Below, piece by piece: positions 1 through 8,974 of a stretch of DNA of 64,000 bases (within the stretch, counting starts at the first letter, position 1; each line of letters begins with the position of its first letter). Position numbers and translations under genes: made by a program. This stretch comes from Pseudidiomarina insulisalsae (GTDB lineage Bacteria > Pseudomonadota > Gammaproteobacteria > Enterobacterales > Alteromonadaceae), in the NCBI RefSeq assembly GCF_003987065.1, contig NZ_PIPY01000001.1, positions 248,001 to 312,000 of the forward strand. Direction: 5' to 3'. The notes below the pieces were generated by a model that was not told where the DNA came from, ran no database searches, and was given only the letters and a program-made list of their open reading frames with translations.

Positions 1-161
1 AAACCAGCGGCCTGCCCGATCCTGTACTGGCACAATTTCAGCCAGAGCAGCGCATTCGTATTCCGATGATGCCGAATAACCGCTCGTTGAACCTGGCCAA
101 CGCGGTGGCGATTATCAGTTATGAAGCCTGGCGCCAGAACGGCTTTGCCGGAGGCGCATAG
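1..161 (+). CDS. trmL: tRNA (cytidine(34)-2'-O)-methyltransferase TrmL, C-terminal fragment
   Basis: Only the last 52 or so codons lie in the window (reading frame from base 3). The visible end reads [20 protein letters not shown] followed by YEAWRQNGF, which is the C-terminal SPOUT-knot region of TrmL/YibK, the enzyme that 2'-O-methylates the wobble base of two leucine tRNAs using S-adenosylmethionine. The RSLNL(S/A)N motif is the part of the trefoil knot that contacts the cofactor. The stop TAG shares its final G with the GTG start of fieF, so the two genes are translationally coupled. The fragment is short, so TrmL rather than another SpoU-family methyltransferase is a confident but not certain choice. 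Confidence 0.8.
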   Translation, partial: TSGLPDPVLAQFQPEQRIRIPMMPNNRSLNLANAVAIISYEAWRQNGFAGGA

Positions 162-1129
162 TGAGCAAGCAACGTGACTACGCTTTTTGGGTCAAACTGG
201 CCACCCGTGCTTCGGTAACGGTGGCGCTGACCCTGGTCGTGGTTAAATTATGGGCCTGGCTGGCCACCGATGCCGCCAGTATGCTTGCCTCCGCCACCGA
301 CTCCATGCTTGACGGCTTAGCAGCTCTATTTACTTTCTTCTCAGTACGTTATGCGTTACAGCCCGCTGACCGGGAGCATCGCTTCGGCCATGGTAAAGCC
401 GAGTCGCTGGCGGCCCTGGTGCAATCGGCGCTGATTACCGGTTCGGCGCTACTGTTATTAGTTCACAGTGCGCAACAGCTGATTGAAGGCACTCAGGTGC
501 AGCGCGCTGACTTGGGTGTTTACGTGTCCCTGCTGGCAATTGTACTTACCTTAGGCCTGGTACTCATTCAGCGCCTTGCCATTCGCTATACCCAGTCCAA
601 AGCCATCGCCGCCGACCAGTTGCACTTTCAGTCTGACCTGCTGCTCAACACCGCGGTCATTGCCGCTTTGCTGTTAAGTGCCTACGGTTGGTATTGGGCC
701 GACTCGTTGTTTGCCATTCTGATTGCGGTTTATCTGATGTGGGGCGCCATTCGCATTGGCTGGGAAGCCTTCCAGGCGCTGATGGACCGCGAGTTGCCCG
801 ACGTCGATAAAGAGAAAATTGTCGAGGTACTACAAGGTACCGATGGCATTCACGGCTGGCATGATTTGCGCACCCGCGCCTCGGGGCCGACCCGCTTTAT
901 TCAGTGTCATGTGGAATTAGAAGACGAGTTGTCGCTGTATGCTGCGCATGCCATTGCCGATGGCGCGGAAAAACGCCTACGCGAGCTGTTTCCCGACACC
1001 GATGTCATTATTCACATGGATCCGCTGTCGGTGGTAGCGAAAAGCCGCGAATCAGCTAGCGATACTCGCCCTGAATCCAGCGCAGAAACGCCTCTACCGT
1101 TGGCTGACGATAATCGTCACTCTCAATAA
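161..1129 (+). CDS. fieF: Cation-efflux pump FieF (cation diffusion facilitator)
   Basis: This is an inner-membrane proton-coupled exporter of Zn2+/Fe2+ of the CDF family, 322 residues against about 300 for the E. coli protein. The transport-site aspartates D47 and D51 are in TDSMLDG, and the paired HxxxD of helix 5 is in LHFQSD (about 155-159). HRFGHGKAES gives the conserved loop after helix 2. About six membrane helices fill residues 12-205 and a cytoplasmic metal-sensing domain follows. The start is GTG, overlapping the upstream stop by one base. The last 20-25 residues are a polar tail (RESASDTRPESS) beyond the usual end and are encoded antisense to the 3' end of pldB. Neighbourhood with cpxRA resembles E. 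coli cpxRA-cpxP-fieF. Confidence 0.93.
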   Translation: MSKQRDYAFWVKLATRASVTVALTLVVVKLWAWLATDAASMLASATDSMLDGLAALFTFFSVRYALQPADREHRFGHGKAESLAALVQSALITGSALLLLVHSAQQLIEGTQVQRADLGVYVSLLAIVLTLGLVLIQRLAIRYTQSKAIAADQLHFQSDLLLNTAVIAALLLSAYGWYWADSLFAILIAVYLMWGAIRIGWEAFQALMDRELPDVDKEKIVEVLQGTDGIHGWHDLRTRASGPTRFIQCHVELEDELSLYAAHAIADGAEKRLRELFPDTDVIIHMDPLSVVAKSRESASDTRPESSAETPLPLADDNRHSQ

Positions 1130-2084
1130 GCAGCTCGTGGCGCGCGCCGGCAACTTTTTGCAGCCGGCTTTTTGGATGCGATAGTGCGCAGACGAATTCA
1201 CATTGGCGCTGAGGGTCCACCACCTGATCGCCACCGGCCTGGACCACAAGCACCGGTATGTGAATATCACCGGCCTCACCAATAGCGCGGCGACTGGCCG
1301 ACAGCGCCTGTGCCACCCAGCGAAAACTCGGTCCACCCAGCTGTGCCTCGGGGTGTTGCTGATACAACTGGCGGAACATCTGATAGCGCGCTGCACTGTG
1401 GCTCAGTTCATTGTGCGCAAAGGGTACTTCCACATAGTCGCCGGTGCCAAATATATACCAGGGCCGACGCGGGGTAAGTAAACGGTTCAGAAACGCCCCC
1501 GAATGCGCAAAGGCAACCGCTGCCCAGTGCGGAATACGCCCGGTCTGGATGCCAAACATAGGTGAGCAGAGTACCGCCGATTTCACTTTATGTGGATAGC
1601 GCGCCAGATACAACGCAGCAATCGCGCCGCCCATGGAGTGCGCCAGCACATGTACCGGCAAGTCGGCCGGGTACTTTGTGTGCATAACAGCTTCGACTGC
1701 ACGGGCAAAAGCTGCGAAGTCGTCGACAAAGTCGTCGAAATGCTCGACATGGCCATTATGTCGGTTCGGTCCCAGGCGATCGGAAAACCCCTGCCCGCGG
1801 TGATCAAGAATTGCCACCGCGTAGCCCAGTTGACCCAGCTCCCATACCAGCTCGGGATACTTGATCGCGCCTTCAATGCGGCCGGGACTAAGCAGCACAA
1901 TGCCTTTGGCGCGGTCGGGCTGAATCAGAAAGTAGCGTAAGGTGACATTGTGCGGGCGTTGCAGATCAAACATCTGCACGTGCTCTTGCCAGTAAGGCAT
2001 AACGATGTCATTGAAAAAGGCCTGCCAGGCAACGGTATTGGCGTCGCTCGGTTTGTCGAAACTGAATTGTAATGTCTCGGTCAC
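1056..2084 (-). CDS. pldB: Lysophospholipase L2 (alpha/beta hydrolase)
   Basis: A 342-residue alpha/beta hydrolase close to PldB, which removes the remaining acyl chain from lysophospholipids at the inner membrane. Visible elements are DHRGQGFSDR (about 94-103), the nucleophile elbow AHSMGGA with the catalytic serine, the late aspartate in QAGGDQVVD and the histidine in GARHELL. No signal peptide is evident. It begins 16 bases after the cpxA stop on the same strand, so it probably belongs to a cpxR-cpxA-pldB transcript. Its 3' end overlaps the end of fieF by 74 bases in convergent orientation. Confidence 0.85.
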   Translation of the reverse strand: MTETLQFSFDKPSDANTVAWQAFFNDIVMPYWQEHVQMFDLQRPHNVTLRYFLIQPDRAKGIVLLSPGRIEGAIKYPELVWELGQLGYAVAILDHRGQGFSDRLGPNRHNGHVEHFDDFVDDFAAFARAVEAVMHTKYPADLPVHVLAHSMGGAIAALYLARYPHKVKSAVLCSPMFGIQTGRIPHWAAVAFAHSGAFLNRLLTPRRPWYIFGTGDYVEVPFAHNELSHSAARYQMFRQLYQQHPEAQLGGPSFRWVAQALSASRRAIGEAGDIHIPVLVVQAGGDQVVDPQRQCEFVCALSHPKSRLQKVAGARHELLIESDDYRQPTVEAFLRWIQGEYR

Positions 2085-2100
2085 CGGCAGTTGCTCCTTA

Positions 2101-3450
2101 TCATGTGGCTTGCGCGGGAATCACCACCTGTATTTCCAGACCACCCTCGGGGTGATTGCGGGCGTTTACGGTACCGCCAAGTACCGCGGCGGCACGCAGG
2201 CTAAGTGCCATGCCCAGACCTACGCCAGCTTTATGATTGCGTGACGGGTCGGCCCGGTAAAACGGGGTAAACAACTGCGCCAGATGCTCTGCCGGCACGC
2301 CCGGTCCGTGGTCGCGAATAATCATAGTGTAATCACTGGCAGTTGCTTCGCAACTTATTTCGACGGCATCGTCGGTATACTGCAGGGCATTACGCACCAG
2401 GTTCTCCAGTACCAGGCGCAGCAACTCAGGGTCACTCTCAAGTACCGGCCAGTCATCACTTTCGCGCACCTGTAAACGTTCGCCGTGCTTAGCGTCTACA
2501 TAGGTTAGATCTTTGACCAGCTGGCCGACCAGCTTGCGCACATCTACCGGTTCGGTCTGCAGTTTCACCAGGCCGTTTTCCAGTCGCGACAGCGACAGAA
2601 TCCTTTCAATAATGGTACTCAGGCGTTCCAGGTCACGACCAAGCTGCGCCATGTGACCACCTCGCTCGGGGCTGTCAGCTTCGTCCTGACTCAGCATCAG
2701 TGCCACCTGCATCCGCGCGAGCGGCGAGCGCAGTTCATGCGAGACGTCGGACAGCAGGCGCCGCTGCGCGTCGCGCGAGACGGCCAAATCATGGGCGGTA
2801 CTTGCCAGCGCACGTGCCAGCTCACCGAGCTCGTCGTTACGCCGGGGCAAACGACGCAGGTCAGGCTGTTCACTGCCGCGGGCAATTTCACGCGTGGCGT
2901 GGGTCAAGCGGCGCAGCGGCATGACCAGCCAGGCACCAAGTAGAATTGCAATGGCCAGGCTGCCGACCAACAGCGCCAGCGTCTGTACGCGCTGGGTTTG
3001 CTGCTCAGAAATAACCTGCTGCTCGCGCTCATCAACGGTAATCGGACGGGTGACCAGAATACGATAGCCCTCAAGACGAAAGGGCCCTAACAGCATGCGA
3101 TTGCCCAAGGGCACTTGTTGCGGTTCATCGGCTTCCAGCTGTTGCATGAGCATGCGCCGGTGCGCGGCGCTTAGCGTGCGATCCAATTGCAGGCGCTCTG
3201 GACCACTGGGCGCAAGACTTGCCGCCACCCGGTAGTCGCCCGCTACCAAACGTCCGGGCGTTAGTGAGCGAAAGGTGGTGACATCAGAAAGTATTGGCGC
3301 CAGTGACGACTGCACGGTTGCTGGTACCGGCTCGGGCGCAATCGGTTTACTGAACCACAGGGCCAGCAGGTAACCACTGCTGGCCACTGCAAACAGCAGG
3401 ATCCAGAACAGCAATAACAGTCGCAGCGAAAGCGAGTGGTACCAGCGCAT
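2101..3450 (-). CDS. cpxA: Sensor histidine kinase CpxA-like
   Basis: A 449-residue membrane histidine kinase, the partner of the response regulator just upstream. Order: TM1 (about 9-31), a periplasmic sensor loop of about 130 residues, TM2 (about 160-180), a HAMP linker, HisKA with phospho-accepting H238 in VSHELRSPLARMQ, and HATPase (NALQY N-box, DHGPGVP, GVGLGMAL). E. coli CpxA is 457 residues. I chose the ATG at 3450 rather than the preceding in-frame TTG because AAGG lies seven bases upstream. There is a six-base spacer after cpxR. No CpxP-like inhibitor gene is adjacent, so the signal sensed cannot be inferred. The CpxA name rests mainly on its partner and on the fieF synteny. Confidence 0.8.
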   Translation of the reverse strand: MRWYHSLSLRLLLLFWILLFAVASSGYLLALWFSKPIAPEPVPATVQSSLAPILSDVTTFRSLTPGRLVAGDYRVAASLAPSGPERLQLDRTLSAAHRRMLMQQLEADEPQQVPLGNRMLLGPFRLEGYRILVTRPITVDEREQQVISEQQTQRVQTLALLVGSLAIAILLGAWLVMPLRRLTHATREIARGSEQPDLRRLPRRNDELGELARALASTAHDLAVSRDAQRRLLSDVSHELRSPLARMQVALMLSQDEADSPERGGHMAQLGRDLERLSTIIERILSLSRLENGLVKLQTEPVDVRKLVGQLVKDLTYVDAKHGERLQVRESDDWPVLESDPELLRLVLENLVRNALQYTDDAVEISCEATASDYTMIIRDHGPGVPAEHLAQLFTPFYRADPSRNHKAGVGLGMALSLRAAAVLGGTVNARNHPEGGLEIQVVIPAQAT

Positions 3451-3459
3451 CAAGGGGCC

Positions 3460-4137
3460 TTATGAAAACTGGACGATACGGTAACCGCGGCCGCGCACGG
3501 TCTGAATACGCTCCGGCTCGTTAGGCAGTTTTTTACGGATATTGCTGATATGCACGTCGAGGCTGCGGTCAAAAGGTGCCAGCGAACGGCCAAGTGCCGC
3601 CACTGACAAGGCATCTTTACTGACCACCTCGCCGCCAGCACGGACCAGGGTGCGCAGAATATCAAACTCAGTGGGCGTCAGTTCGAGTCTGGTTTCGTCG
3701 CAGCGCGCTTCATTCTGGCTTGGGTCCACCACAAAGCCTGCGTACTCACTTTTTTCCGGACGTACGCTAGTATTCGGGCTACGCCGCAGCAGCGCTTTCA
3801 CCCGCGCCACCAGCTCCTTCGGATAAAAAGGTTTCGGCAGGTAGTCGTCAGCACCCAGTTCCAGACCTGCCACGCGGTCCTCATCGTCGCCACGGGCGGT
3901 CAGCATAATCACCGGGGTATTGCGCCCCTGCTGACGAAGCCGCTGCAGCAGCTGAAAACCATCGATACCAGGCAACATAACATCAAGCAAAATCAGATCA
4001 TATGAGCCGCTTAACGCTCGCTCTAAACCAGTTTCGCCGTCGGCGGCAAGCGTCAGTTGAAAACCTTCCTTGGTGAGAATTTGCTCTAACATACTGCTTA
4101 GTTCAGCATCGTCATCAACAAGTAATAGTTTGCTCAT
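3460..4137 (-). CDS. cpxR: Response regulator CpxR-like (OmpR/PhoB family)
   Basis: A 225-residue two-domain regulator. The receiver domain has acidic D8-D10, phospho-acceptor D52 in ILLDVMLPG and the lysine in DDYLPKPF. The C-terminal winged helix shows FDRSLDVHISNIRKKLP and VRGRGYRI, which match the CpxR wing and recognition helix closely. In enterobacteria CpxR controls envelope-stress genes. It opens the probable operon cpxR-cpxA-pldB. The 76-base gap upstream holds a possible CpxR box on the minus strand (two GTAAA half sites), consistent with autoregulation. RstA or another OmpR-family member is the main alternative. Confidence 0.82.
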   Translation of the reverse strand: MSKLLLVDDDAELSSMLEQILTKEGFQLTLAADGETGLERALSGSYDLILLDVMLPGIDGFQLLQRLRQQGRNTPVIMLTARGDDEDRVAGLELGADDYLPKPFYPKELVARVKALLRRSPNTSVRPEKSEYAGFVVDPSQNEARCDETRLELTPTEFDILRTLVRAGGEVVSKDALSVAALGRSLAPFDRSLDVHISNIRKKLPNEPERIQTVRGRGYRIVQFS

Positions 4138-4212
4138 AAGTTACCCTGTGTTGTTATTGTAGCTCTTTACAGACTCAGCATTATGTAAAGACGCTCCTAA
4201 ATAGATAGTCTG

Positions 4213-4228
4213 TTTACGTATCTTTTAC
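4213..4228 (-). promoter_or_regulatory. Possible CpxR box upstream of cpxR
   Basis: On the minus strand the sequence reads GTAAA-N6-GTAAA, two direct half sites 11 bases apart, as in the CpxR consensus (GTAAA with a short spacer, often five). It lies about 75 bases before the cpxR start and overlaps the end of ntrC. A separate CTTTACA/TGTAAAG inverted repeat with a 12-base spacer sits at 4165-4190. The match is short, so chance is possible. Confidence 0.35.
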
Positions 4229-5614
4229 CAACTCTTTGAGCTTACGCGTCAGGGTATTGCGGCCCCAGCCTAATTTTTCAGCAGCCCTTTGTTTATGGCC
4301 GTCGGTTACTGCCAGCGCCACCTCAAGTGCAATCCGCTCGAGGGTGGTGCTGACCTCATTTAAAACGTTGTGTTCATCGCTTTGCAAACGCTGCTCAAGA
4401 TGACTGCGCATGACACTCTGCCAGTCCTGGTCAGGCTGCGCGCCTGAGGTTTCGTTAGTGCGCAGATCATCCGGCAGGTCGGCCACATCAACCAGGCGTC
4501 CCGGTGCCATGACCGTCAGCCAGCGACAGGTATTTTCGAGTTGCCGTACGTTACCGGGCCACTGAGCCTGTTGCAGGTGCTGCTCGGCCGCCGCGGTCAG
4601 TTGCTTGGGCTCGGCATTGAGTTCAGTAGCGACCTTTTGCAAAAAGTGCCGGGCCAGTTGCGGAATATCGCTGCGCCGCTCGGCCAGCGTCGGAATTTGC
4701 AGGCGGATCACATTCAGCCGGTGGAACAAATCTTCGCGGAACTCTTTTTCCTGCACGCGTTGGTCCAGATTCTGATGGGTCGCGGCAATTATGCGTACGT
4801 TCACCTGCACCGGCTGATAGCTGCCGACCGGATAGAACTGCCCTTCGGCCAGCACGCGCAGTAAACGGGTTTGTACCGCCAGTGGCATGTCGCCAATTTC
4901 ATCCAGAAACAAGGTACCGCCGTCGGCCTGTTCAAAGCGGCCGCGACGACGCTGCGTCGCACCGGTGAAGGCACCTTTTTCATGTCCAAACAGCTCTGAC
5001 TCAATCAGATCTGCGGGGATCGCCGCCATGTTCAGCGCAATAAAAGGTTTGCCCTGACGCGGGCTATGCTGGTGCAAGGCTCTGGCGACCAGCTCTTTAC
5101 CGGTACCTGACGCACCGGTAATCAGCACGGTCGCGCTGGAATGCGAGAGTCTGCCAATCGCCCGAAAGACGTCCTGCATGGCCGGCGCGGCGCCAATAAT
5201 ACCGGACATCTGTCCCTGGCCGTCGCTGGCATCTGTCTGGGCCTGCTCCAGTTGCAGCGCACGGTTAATGGTGTGCACCACCTCATCCATATCAAAAGGT
5301 TTTGCCAGATACTCAAAGGCACCGCCCTGAAAGGCACTGACCGCCGAGTCAAGATCGGAATGAGCGGTCATCACAATAACACGCAGATCAGGGTAATGGC
5401 GCTGCACAAACTCAAGCACCTGCAGGCCGTCATCGCCGGGCATACGGATGTCAGTCAGTAATACGGCTGGCTGCTGATGCTCCAGCGCCTGGTACAAACT
5501 GGCGGCGTCGGCGAAGCTGCGGCTTTTTATATTGGCCCGTTGCAGGGCACGTTCCAGCACCCAGCGAATGGAACTATCGTCATCTAGAAGCCAGACTGGC
5601 TGTTCGCTCTGCAT
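4214..5614 (-). CDS. glnG: Nitrogen regulation response regulator NtrC (NR-I), sigma-54 activator
   Basis: A 466-residue sigma-54-dependent activator. Receiver domain about 1-120 with phospho-acceptor D55 ([12 protein letters not shown]). The AAA+ domain has Walker A GASGTGKE, the sigma-54-contacting loop GAFTGA, and Walker [15 protein letters not shown] Fis-type helix-turn-helix closes the protein ([19 protein letters not shown]). When phosphorylated by NtrB under nitrogen limitation it binds enhancer sites and drives sigma-54 promoters such as glnA. Three base spacer after ntrB with AGGAG as ribosome-binding site, so it is co-transcribed. Targets visible here are the NtrC sites before glnA and in ntrB. 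Confidence 0.96.
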   Translation of the reverse strand: MQSEQPVWLLDDDSSIRWVLERALQRANIKSRSFADAASLYQALEHQQPAVLLTDIRMPGDDGLQVLEFVQRHYPDLRVIVMTAHSDLDSAVSAFQGGAFEYLAKPFDMDEVVHTINRALQLEQAQTDASDGQGQMSGIIGAAPAMQDVFRAIGRLSHSSATVLITGASGTGKELVARALHQHSPRQGKPFIALNMAAIPADLIESELFGHEKGAFTGATQRRRGRFEQADGGTLFLDEIGDMPLAVQTRLLRVLAEGQFYPVGSYQPVQVNVRIIAATHQNLDQRVQEKEFREDLFHRLNVIRLQIPTLAERRSDIPQLARHFLQKVATELNAEPKQLTAAAEQHLQQAQWPGNVRQLENTCRWLTVMAPGRLVDVADLPDDLRTNETSGAQPDQDWQSVMRSHLEQRLQSDEHNVLNEVSTTLERIALEVALAVTDGHKQRAAEKLGWGRNTLTRKLKELVKDT

Positions 5615-5617
5615 GCC

Positions 5618-6721
5618 TTACTCCTGCCCGTTGCTATGACTTTGCCGTGTTTCGACATAGGGCAAATACAATAAAAACCGCGTGTCGCCGGGCTCCGACA
5701 AGACTTCCACTTTACCGGCATGCTGGTGTACCGCATTTTGCGTAATCGCCAGCCCCAGCCCGGTACCACCGGCACGACCACTGACCATCGGGTAAAACAG
5801 CGTTTCTTTCAGTTGCTCGGGCACCCCGGGACCGTTGTCCTGCACTTCAATCACCGCGCATTGACGGTAGCGTTGGCCGTACAGGGTTTGCTGATGCAGC
5901 ACGCGGGTGCGAAGGCTAATCTGCCCCTGCTGCTCGCGCTCAGCCAATGCTTCACAGGCGTTCATCACCACATTCAGTATGGCCTGCTCAATGGCGTCCG
6001 CAGCCATGGTCAGCTCCGGCAGGCTGGGATCATAGTCACGCACAAAGCGGATCCGTTTGGGCGCGCTTAGCTCAGCCACGGCAATCACCCGCTCAATCAC
6101 TTCATGCACATTGGTGGTCATGCGCTTGGGCAGTTCGTGCGAGCCAAGCATACGATCGACCAGATTACGCAGCCGATCGGCCTGACTGATGATCAGGTCA
6201 GTGTATTCATGCAGCGCTTTATCGGCTAACTCGCTGGCCAGTAGCTGCGCAGCGCCACGCAGTCCGCCGAGTGGATTCTTAATTTCATGAGCCAGACCGC
6301 GGACAATGCTATGCGCCGCCTGTAACTGTTGTTGCTGCGAGGTTTCCTGGTTGATGCGGCGGATCTGGTCCACCTGGCGAAACTCCAGTAACACCTGCGC
6401 CTCGCCGTCATCATTGCGTAGCGGCTGGGCAATAAATTCTATGGTAATTCGCTGGCCGTCGTGAAAAACCCAGGTGACGTCGCTGTCGGACACGCTTTGC
6501 TGATCGCGCATCGCATGGCGCAACACCTCAGGCTCCAGCGAGCTGAAACTAAAAAGACTAAACAACGGTGCATTTAGCAGACGCTTGCGGCTGCCATCCA
6601 GCAGTGCTTCGGCAGCGGCGTTCATGTAACGGATGTGCAGTCGTGCATCAAGTTGCACGATGGCTGTCAGCAACTGGTCAAAGTCTGGTTGCACCATTTT
6701 GGTGCAATCAGTTTTGGCCAC
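5618..6721 (-). CDS. glnL: Nitrogen regulation sensor kinase NtrB (NR-II)
   Basis: A 367-residue cytoplasmic kinase/phosphatase that sets NtrC phosphorylation in response to PII. A PAS domain (about 15-110) precedes HisKA with H145 in GLAHEIKNPLGGLRGAA. The ATPase domain follows, with VVMNACEAL, VQDNGPGVP and GGTGLGLAI. The start taken is GTG at 6721, with GGAGG five bases upstream; ATG at codon 9 is the alternative. Codons 6-11 are themselves a perfect 17-base NtrC operator (6690-6706), so either start places the operator at the very beginning of the gene. It overlaps the end of the DUF4124 gene by 14 bases. Confidence 0.95.
   Translation of the reverse strand: MAKTDCTKMVQPDFDQLLTAIVQLDARLHIRYMNAAAEALLDGSRKRLLNAPLFSLFSFSSLEPEVLRHAMRDQQSVSDSDVTWVFHDGQRITIEFIAQPLRNDDGEAQVLLEFRQVDQIRRINQETSQQQQLQAAHSIVRGLAHEIKNPLGGLRGAAQLLASELADKALHEYTDLIISQADRLRNLVDRMLGSHELPKRMTTNVHEVIERVIAVAELSAPKRIRFVRDYDPSLPELTMAADAIEQAILNVVMNACEALAEREQQGQISLRTRVLHQQTLYGQRYRQCAVIEVQDNGPGVPEQLKETLFYPMVSGRAGGTGLGLAITQNAVHQHAGKVEVLSEPGDTRFLLYLPYVETRQSHSNGQE
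6690..6706. promoter_or_regulatory. NtrC-binding site inside the 5' end of ntrB
   Basis: TGCACCATTTTGGTGCA is a perfect 17-base dyad, 7-base arms around three bases, matching the enterobacterial NtrC consensus TGCACCA-N3-TGGTGCA exactly. It lies in codons 6-11 of ntrB (or over the start codon if ATG at codon 9 is used). In E. coli NtrC represses the glnL promoter through comparable sites; here the site could act as a repressor roadblock or as a local enhancer for ntrBC. Confidence 0.85.
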
Positions 6722-7292
6722 CCGTGCCTCCGTTATTCACGTTCGGATTCAGCGCCGGGTTGTAGATAGTTGCCTGGTGCATATAAATTACCACGGTGTC
6801 CGAAACCGCAAGTTCTTCGCCCGCCTCGTCATACATGCGTACCCGCAGGCGGTGCTCGCCGCGGTTCAGCCCTTCTAAGGTGGCACCGTTCGCGTCTCCC
6901 TGGTAGGCAATGTTGCCATCGACCAGCAGCTCGTAACTGAGCTCGCCTTCAACGTTGCGGGTCTGTGGTGCCCAGATCACATCGACAATACCCTGGTTAC
7001 TGCGAATGGTTTGCTCATGGGCCGGCGCGACAATACTTACTGAAGCGGCAACTTGCTCGTCCTGCGCTTCCTCATCGGGCTGTTTCAAAACGGCACTTTC
7101 GACGGGCTCGAATTCACTGACCACAGTCTCAACTTCAACTTCTTCGGCGCCTTCTTGCTTTTCATCGGTGTACACCACGGTGCCGTCTTCAAGCACTTTC
7201 TTGTACACCTTGTCTTGCGCCGCCGCGGTGAACGAAAAAAGGAGGCTTGCCAGGACTCCAATGAACAGGGTTTTACTGATCGTCGTGAGCAT
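6708..7292 (-). CDS. Secreted DUF4124-domain protein between glnA and ntrB
   Basis: A 194-residue exported protein of unknown function. A signal peptide covers about residues 1-25 (hydrophobic LFIGVLASLLFSFTAAA, then AQD). It is followed by a DUF4124 motif (KVYKKVLEDGTVVYTDEKQ), an acidic low-complexity linker (about 45-80), and an Ig-like beta segment (about 85-175: IVAPAHEQTIRSNQG, LNRGEHRLRV). The tail is rich in Asn/Gly. Proteins with this domain are often found next to glnA-ntrBC in gammaproteobacteria, but no role is established. It follows glnA by 54 bases and overlaps ntrB, so it may be expressed with the nitrogen regulon. Cleavage site is inferred, not proved. Confidence 0.75.
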   Translation of the reverse strand: MLTTISKTLFIGVLASLLFSFTAAAQDKVYKKVLEDGTVVYTDEKQEGAEEVEVETVVSEFEPVESAVLKQPDEEAQDEQVAASVSIVAPAHEQTIRSNQGIVDVIWAPQTRNVEGELSYELLVDGNIAYQGDANGATLEGLNRGEHRLRVRMYDEAGEELAVSDTVVIYMHQATIYNPALNPNVNNGGTGGQN

Positions 7293-7346
7293 GGGTTGCC
7301 TCCTCGTTTTTCGCTTTTTCCGCGGTTTATCCGCGTCTACTAACGC

Positions 7347-8759
7347 TTAGACACTGTAGTACAGGTCAAATTCAATTGGATGCGTGGTCATTTTCAACGT
7401 CATCACTTCTTTTTGCTTCAGGGCAATGTAAGCGTCGATCATATCGTCGGTCATTACACCACCTTGCTTCAGGAAGTCACGGTCTTTGTCCAGCGCTTCC
7501 AGCGCCATTTCCAGAGAATGACACACGGTTGGAATTTCCTTGGCTTCTTCCGCCGGTAAGTCGTACAAGTCTTTGTCCATGGCGTCGCCAGGGTGGATCT
7601 TGTTCTTAATACCGTCAAGGCCTGCCATTAACAGCGCACTGAAGCACAGATACGGGTTCGCTGCCGGGTCAGGGAAGCGTACCTCGATACGACGCGCCTT
7701 GGCACTGGCGACCAGCGGGATACGAATGGACGCTGAGCGGTTACGCGCTGAGTAAGCCAGCATGACCGGTGCTTCAAAGCCTGGTACCAGACGCTTATAC
7801 GAGTTGGTGGCCGGGTTCGCAAAAGCATTGATGGCACGCGCGTGCTTAATGATACCGCCAATGTAGTACAGCGCGGTTTCACTCAGACCACCGTACTGAT
7901 CACCGGCAAACAGGTTCTTGCCGTCTTTATTCAGTGACATATGGACGTGCATACCTGACCCGTTGTCGCCGACAATTGGCTTCGGCATAAAGGTTGCAGT
8001 CATACCGTACGAGTGTGCCACGTTGTGTACGACGTACTTGTAAACCTGAATTTCGTCCGCTTTCTTGGTCAGGGTATTGAAACGGGTTGCCACTTCGTTC
8101 TGACCCGCCGTTGCGACCTCGTGGTGGTGCGCTTCAACCACCAGACCCATATCTTCCATCACCATGGACATAGTACCGCGCACGTCATGCGCAGAGTCCA
8201 CCGGTGGTACCGGGAAGTAACCGCCTTTCACGCTTGGACGGTGACCCAGGTTACCTTCGGCGTATTCTTTGCCTGAGTTCCACTTCGCTTCTTCGGCTTC
8301 AATTTTGTAGAACGAACCGCTCATGTCAGTGTGGAAGCGCACGTCGTTGAATAAGAAAAACTCTGGCTCCGGACCGAAGAAAGCGGTGTCCGCAATACCG
8401 GCGCTTTGCAGGTAAGCTTCGGCGCGACGGGCGATAGAGCGTGGGTCACGATCGTAGCCTTGCATGGTGTCTGGCTCTAAAATGTCACAGACCACGTTCA
8501 TGGTCACTTCTTCAGTGAATGGGTCCAGCACGATTGAGTCGCAGTCTGGCATCAACACCATGTCGGACTCGTTAATGCCTTTCCAGCCACCAATGGAAGA
8601 ACCATCGAACATTTTGCCTTCTTCGAAGAACTCTTCATTAATTTGTGACACCGGGATGGTGACGTGCTGCTCTTTACCTTTGGTATCGGTAAAGCGCATA
8701 TCTACGAATCTTACTTCGTTTTCTTCAATAAACTTCATTACGTCTTGTGGTGTCGACAT
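7347..8759 (-). CDS. glnA: Glutamine synthetase, type I
   Basis: A 470-residue enzyme making glutamine from glutamate, ammonia and ATP as a dodecamer in the cytosol. Landmarks are [12 protein letters not shown] (Asp50-type latch region), the metal-binding [38 protein letters not shown] (glutamate flap), and Y399 in [12 protein letters not shown], which is the adenylylation site of the GSI-beta class. Length matches E. coli GlnA (469). GGAGGA lies four bases before ATG. It is controlled by a sigma-54 promoter and two NtrC sites upstream. There is no U-tract terminator in the 54 bases after the gene, so read-through into the DUF4124-ntrBC genes is likely. Confidence 0.98.
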   Translation of the reverse strand: MSTPQDVMKFIEENEVRFVDMRFTDTKGKEQHVTIPVSQINEEFFEEGKMFDGSSIGGWKGINESDMVLMPDCDSIVLDPFTEEVTMNVVCDILEPDTMQGYDRDPRSIARRAEAYLQSAGIADTAFFGPEPEFFLFNDVRFHTDMSGSFYKIEAEEAKWNSGKEYAEGNLGHRPSVKGGYFPVPPVDSAHDVRGTMSMVMEDMGLVVEAHHHEVATAGQNEVATRFNTLTKKADEIQVYKYVVHNVAHSYGMTATFMPKPIVGDNGSGMHVHMSLNKDGKNLFAGDQYGGLSETALYYIGGIIKHARAINAFANPATNSYKRLVPGFEAPVMLAYSARNRSASIRIPLVASAKARRIEVRFPDPAANPYLCFSALLMAGLDGIKNKIHPGDAMDKDLYDLPAEEAKEIPTVCHSLEMALEALDKDRDFLKQGGVMTDDMIDAYIALKQKEVMTLKMTTHPIEFDLYYSV

Positions 8760-8862
8760 GTGTTCCTCCGGAATCGCGAATGTCTGTATGTCAGTAGAAC
8801 GAAAAAGTATAGCTTAGTGGAGCGCTGTTTGCTGCTCGCTATTTGCTGTTGGTGGGTGGTAT

Positions 8863-8878
8863 TGCAACCGCCGTGCCA
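8863..8878 (-). promoter_or_regulatory. Sigma-54 promoter of glnA
   Basis: On the minus strand the sequence TGGCACGGCGGTTGCA matches the -24/-12 consensus TGGCAC-N5-TTGCA in every conserved position. Transcription should begin near 8852, giving a leader of about 90 bases before the glnA ATG. The two NtrC dyads lie about 130 and 155 bases upstream of that point. Confidence 0.92.
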
Positions 8879-8974
8879 GAATTTAAACATTCCCTATATT
8901 TCAATCGCTTATAACAACAAAAAGCGAGTCTCTAAGGGTTGATGCGTGCTGGGCGGACGCTTAACGCTTACTTT

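Noticed and set aside
7293-7346. Small hairpin CGCGG-ATAAA-CCGCG after glnA as a terminator.
   Set aside because: The stem is five base pairs and no U-tract follows on the minus strand, so it should not stop transcription into the next gene.
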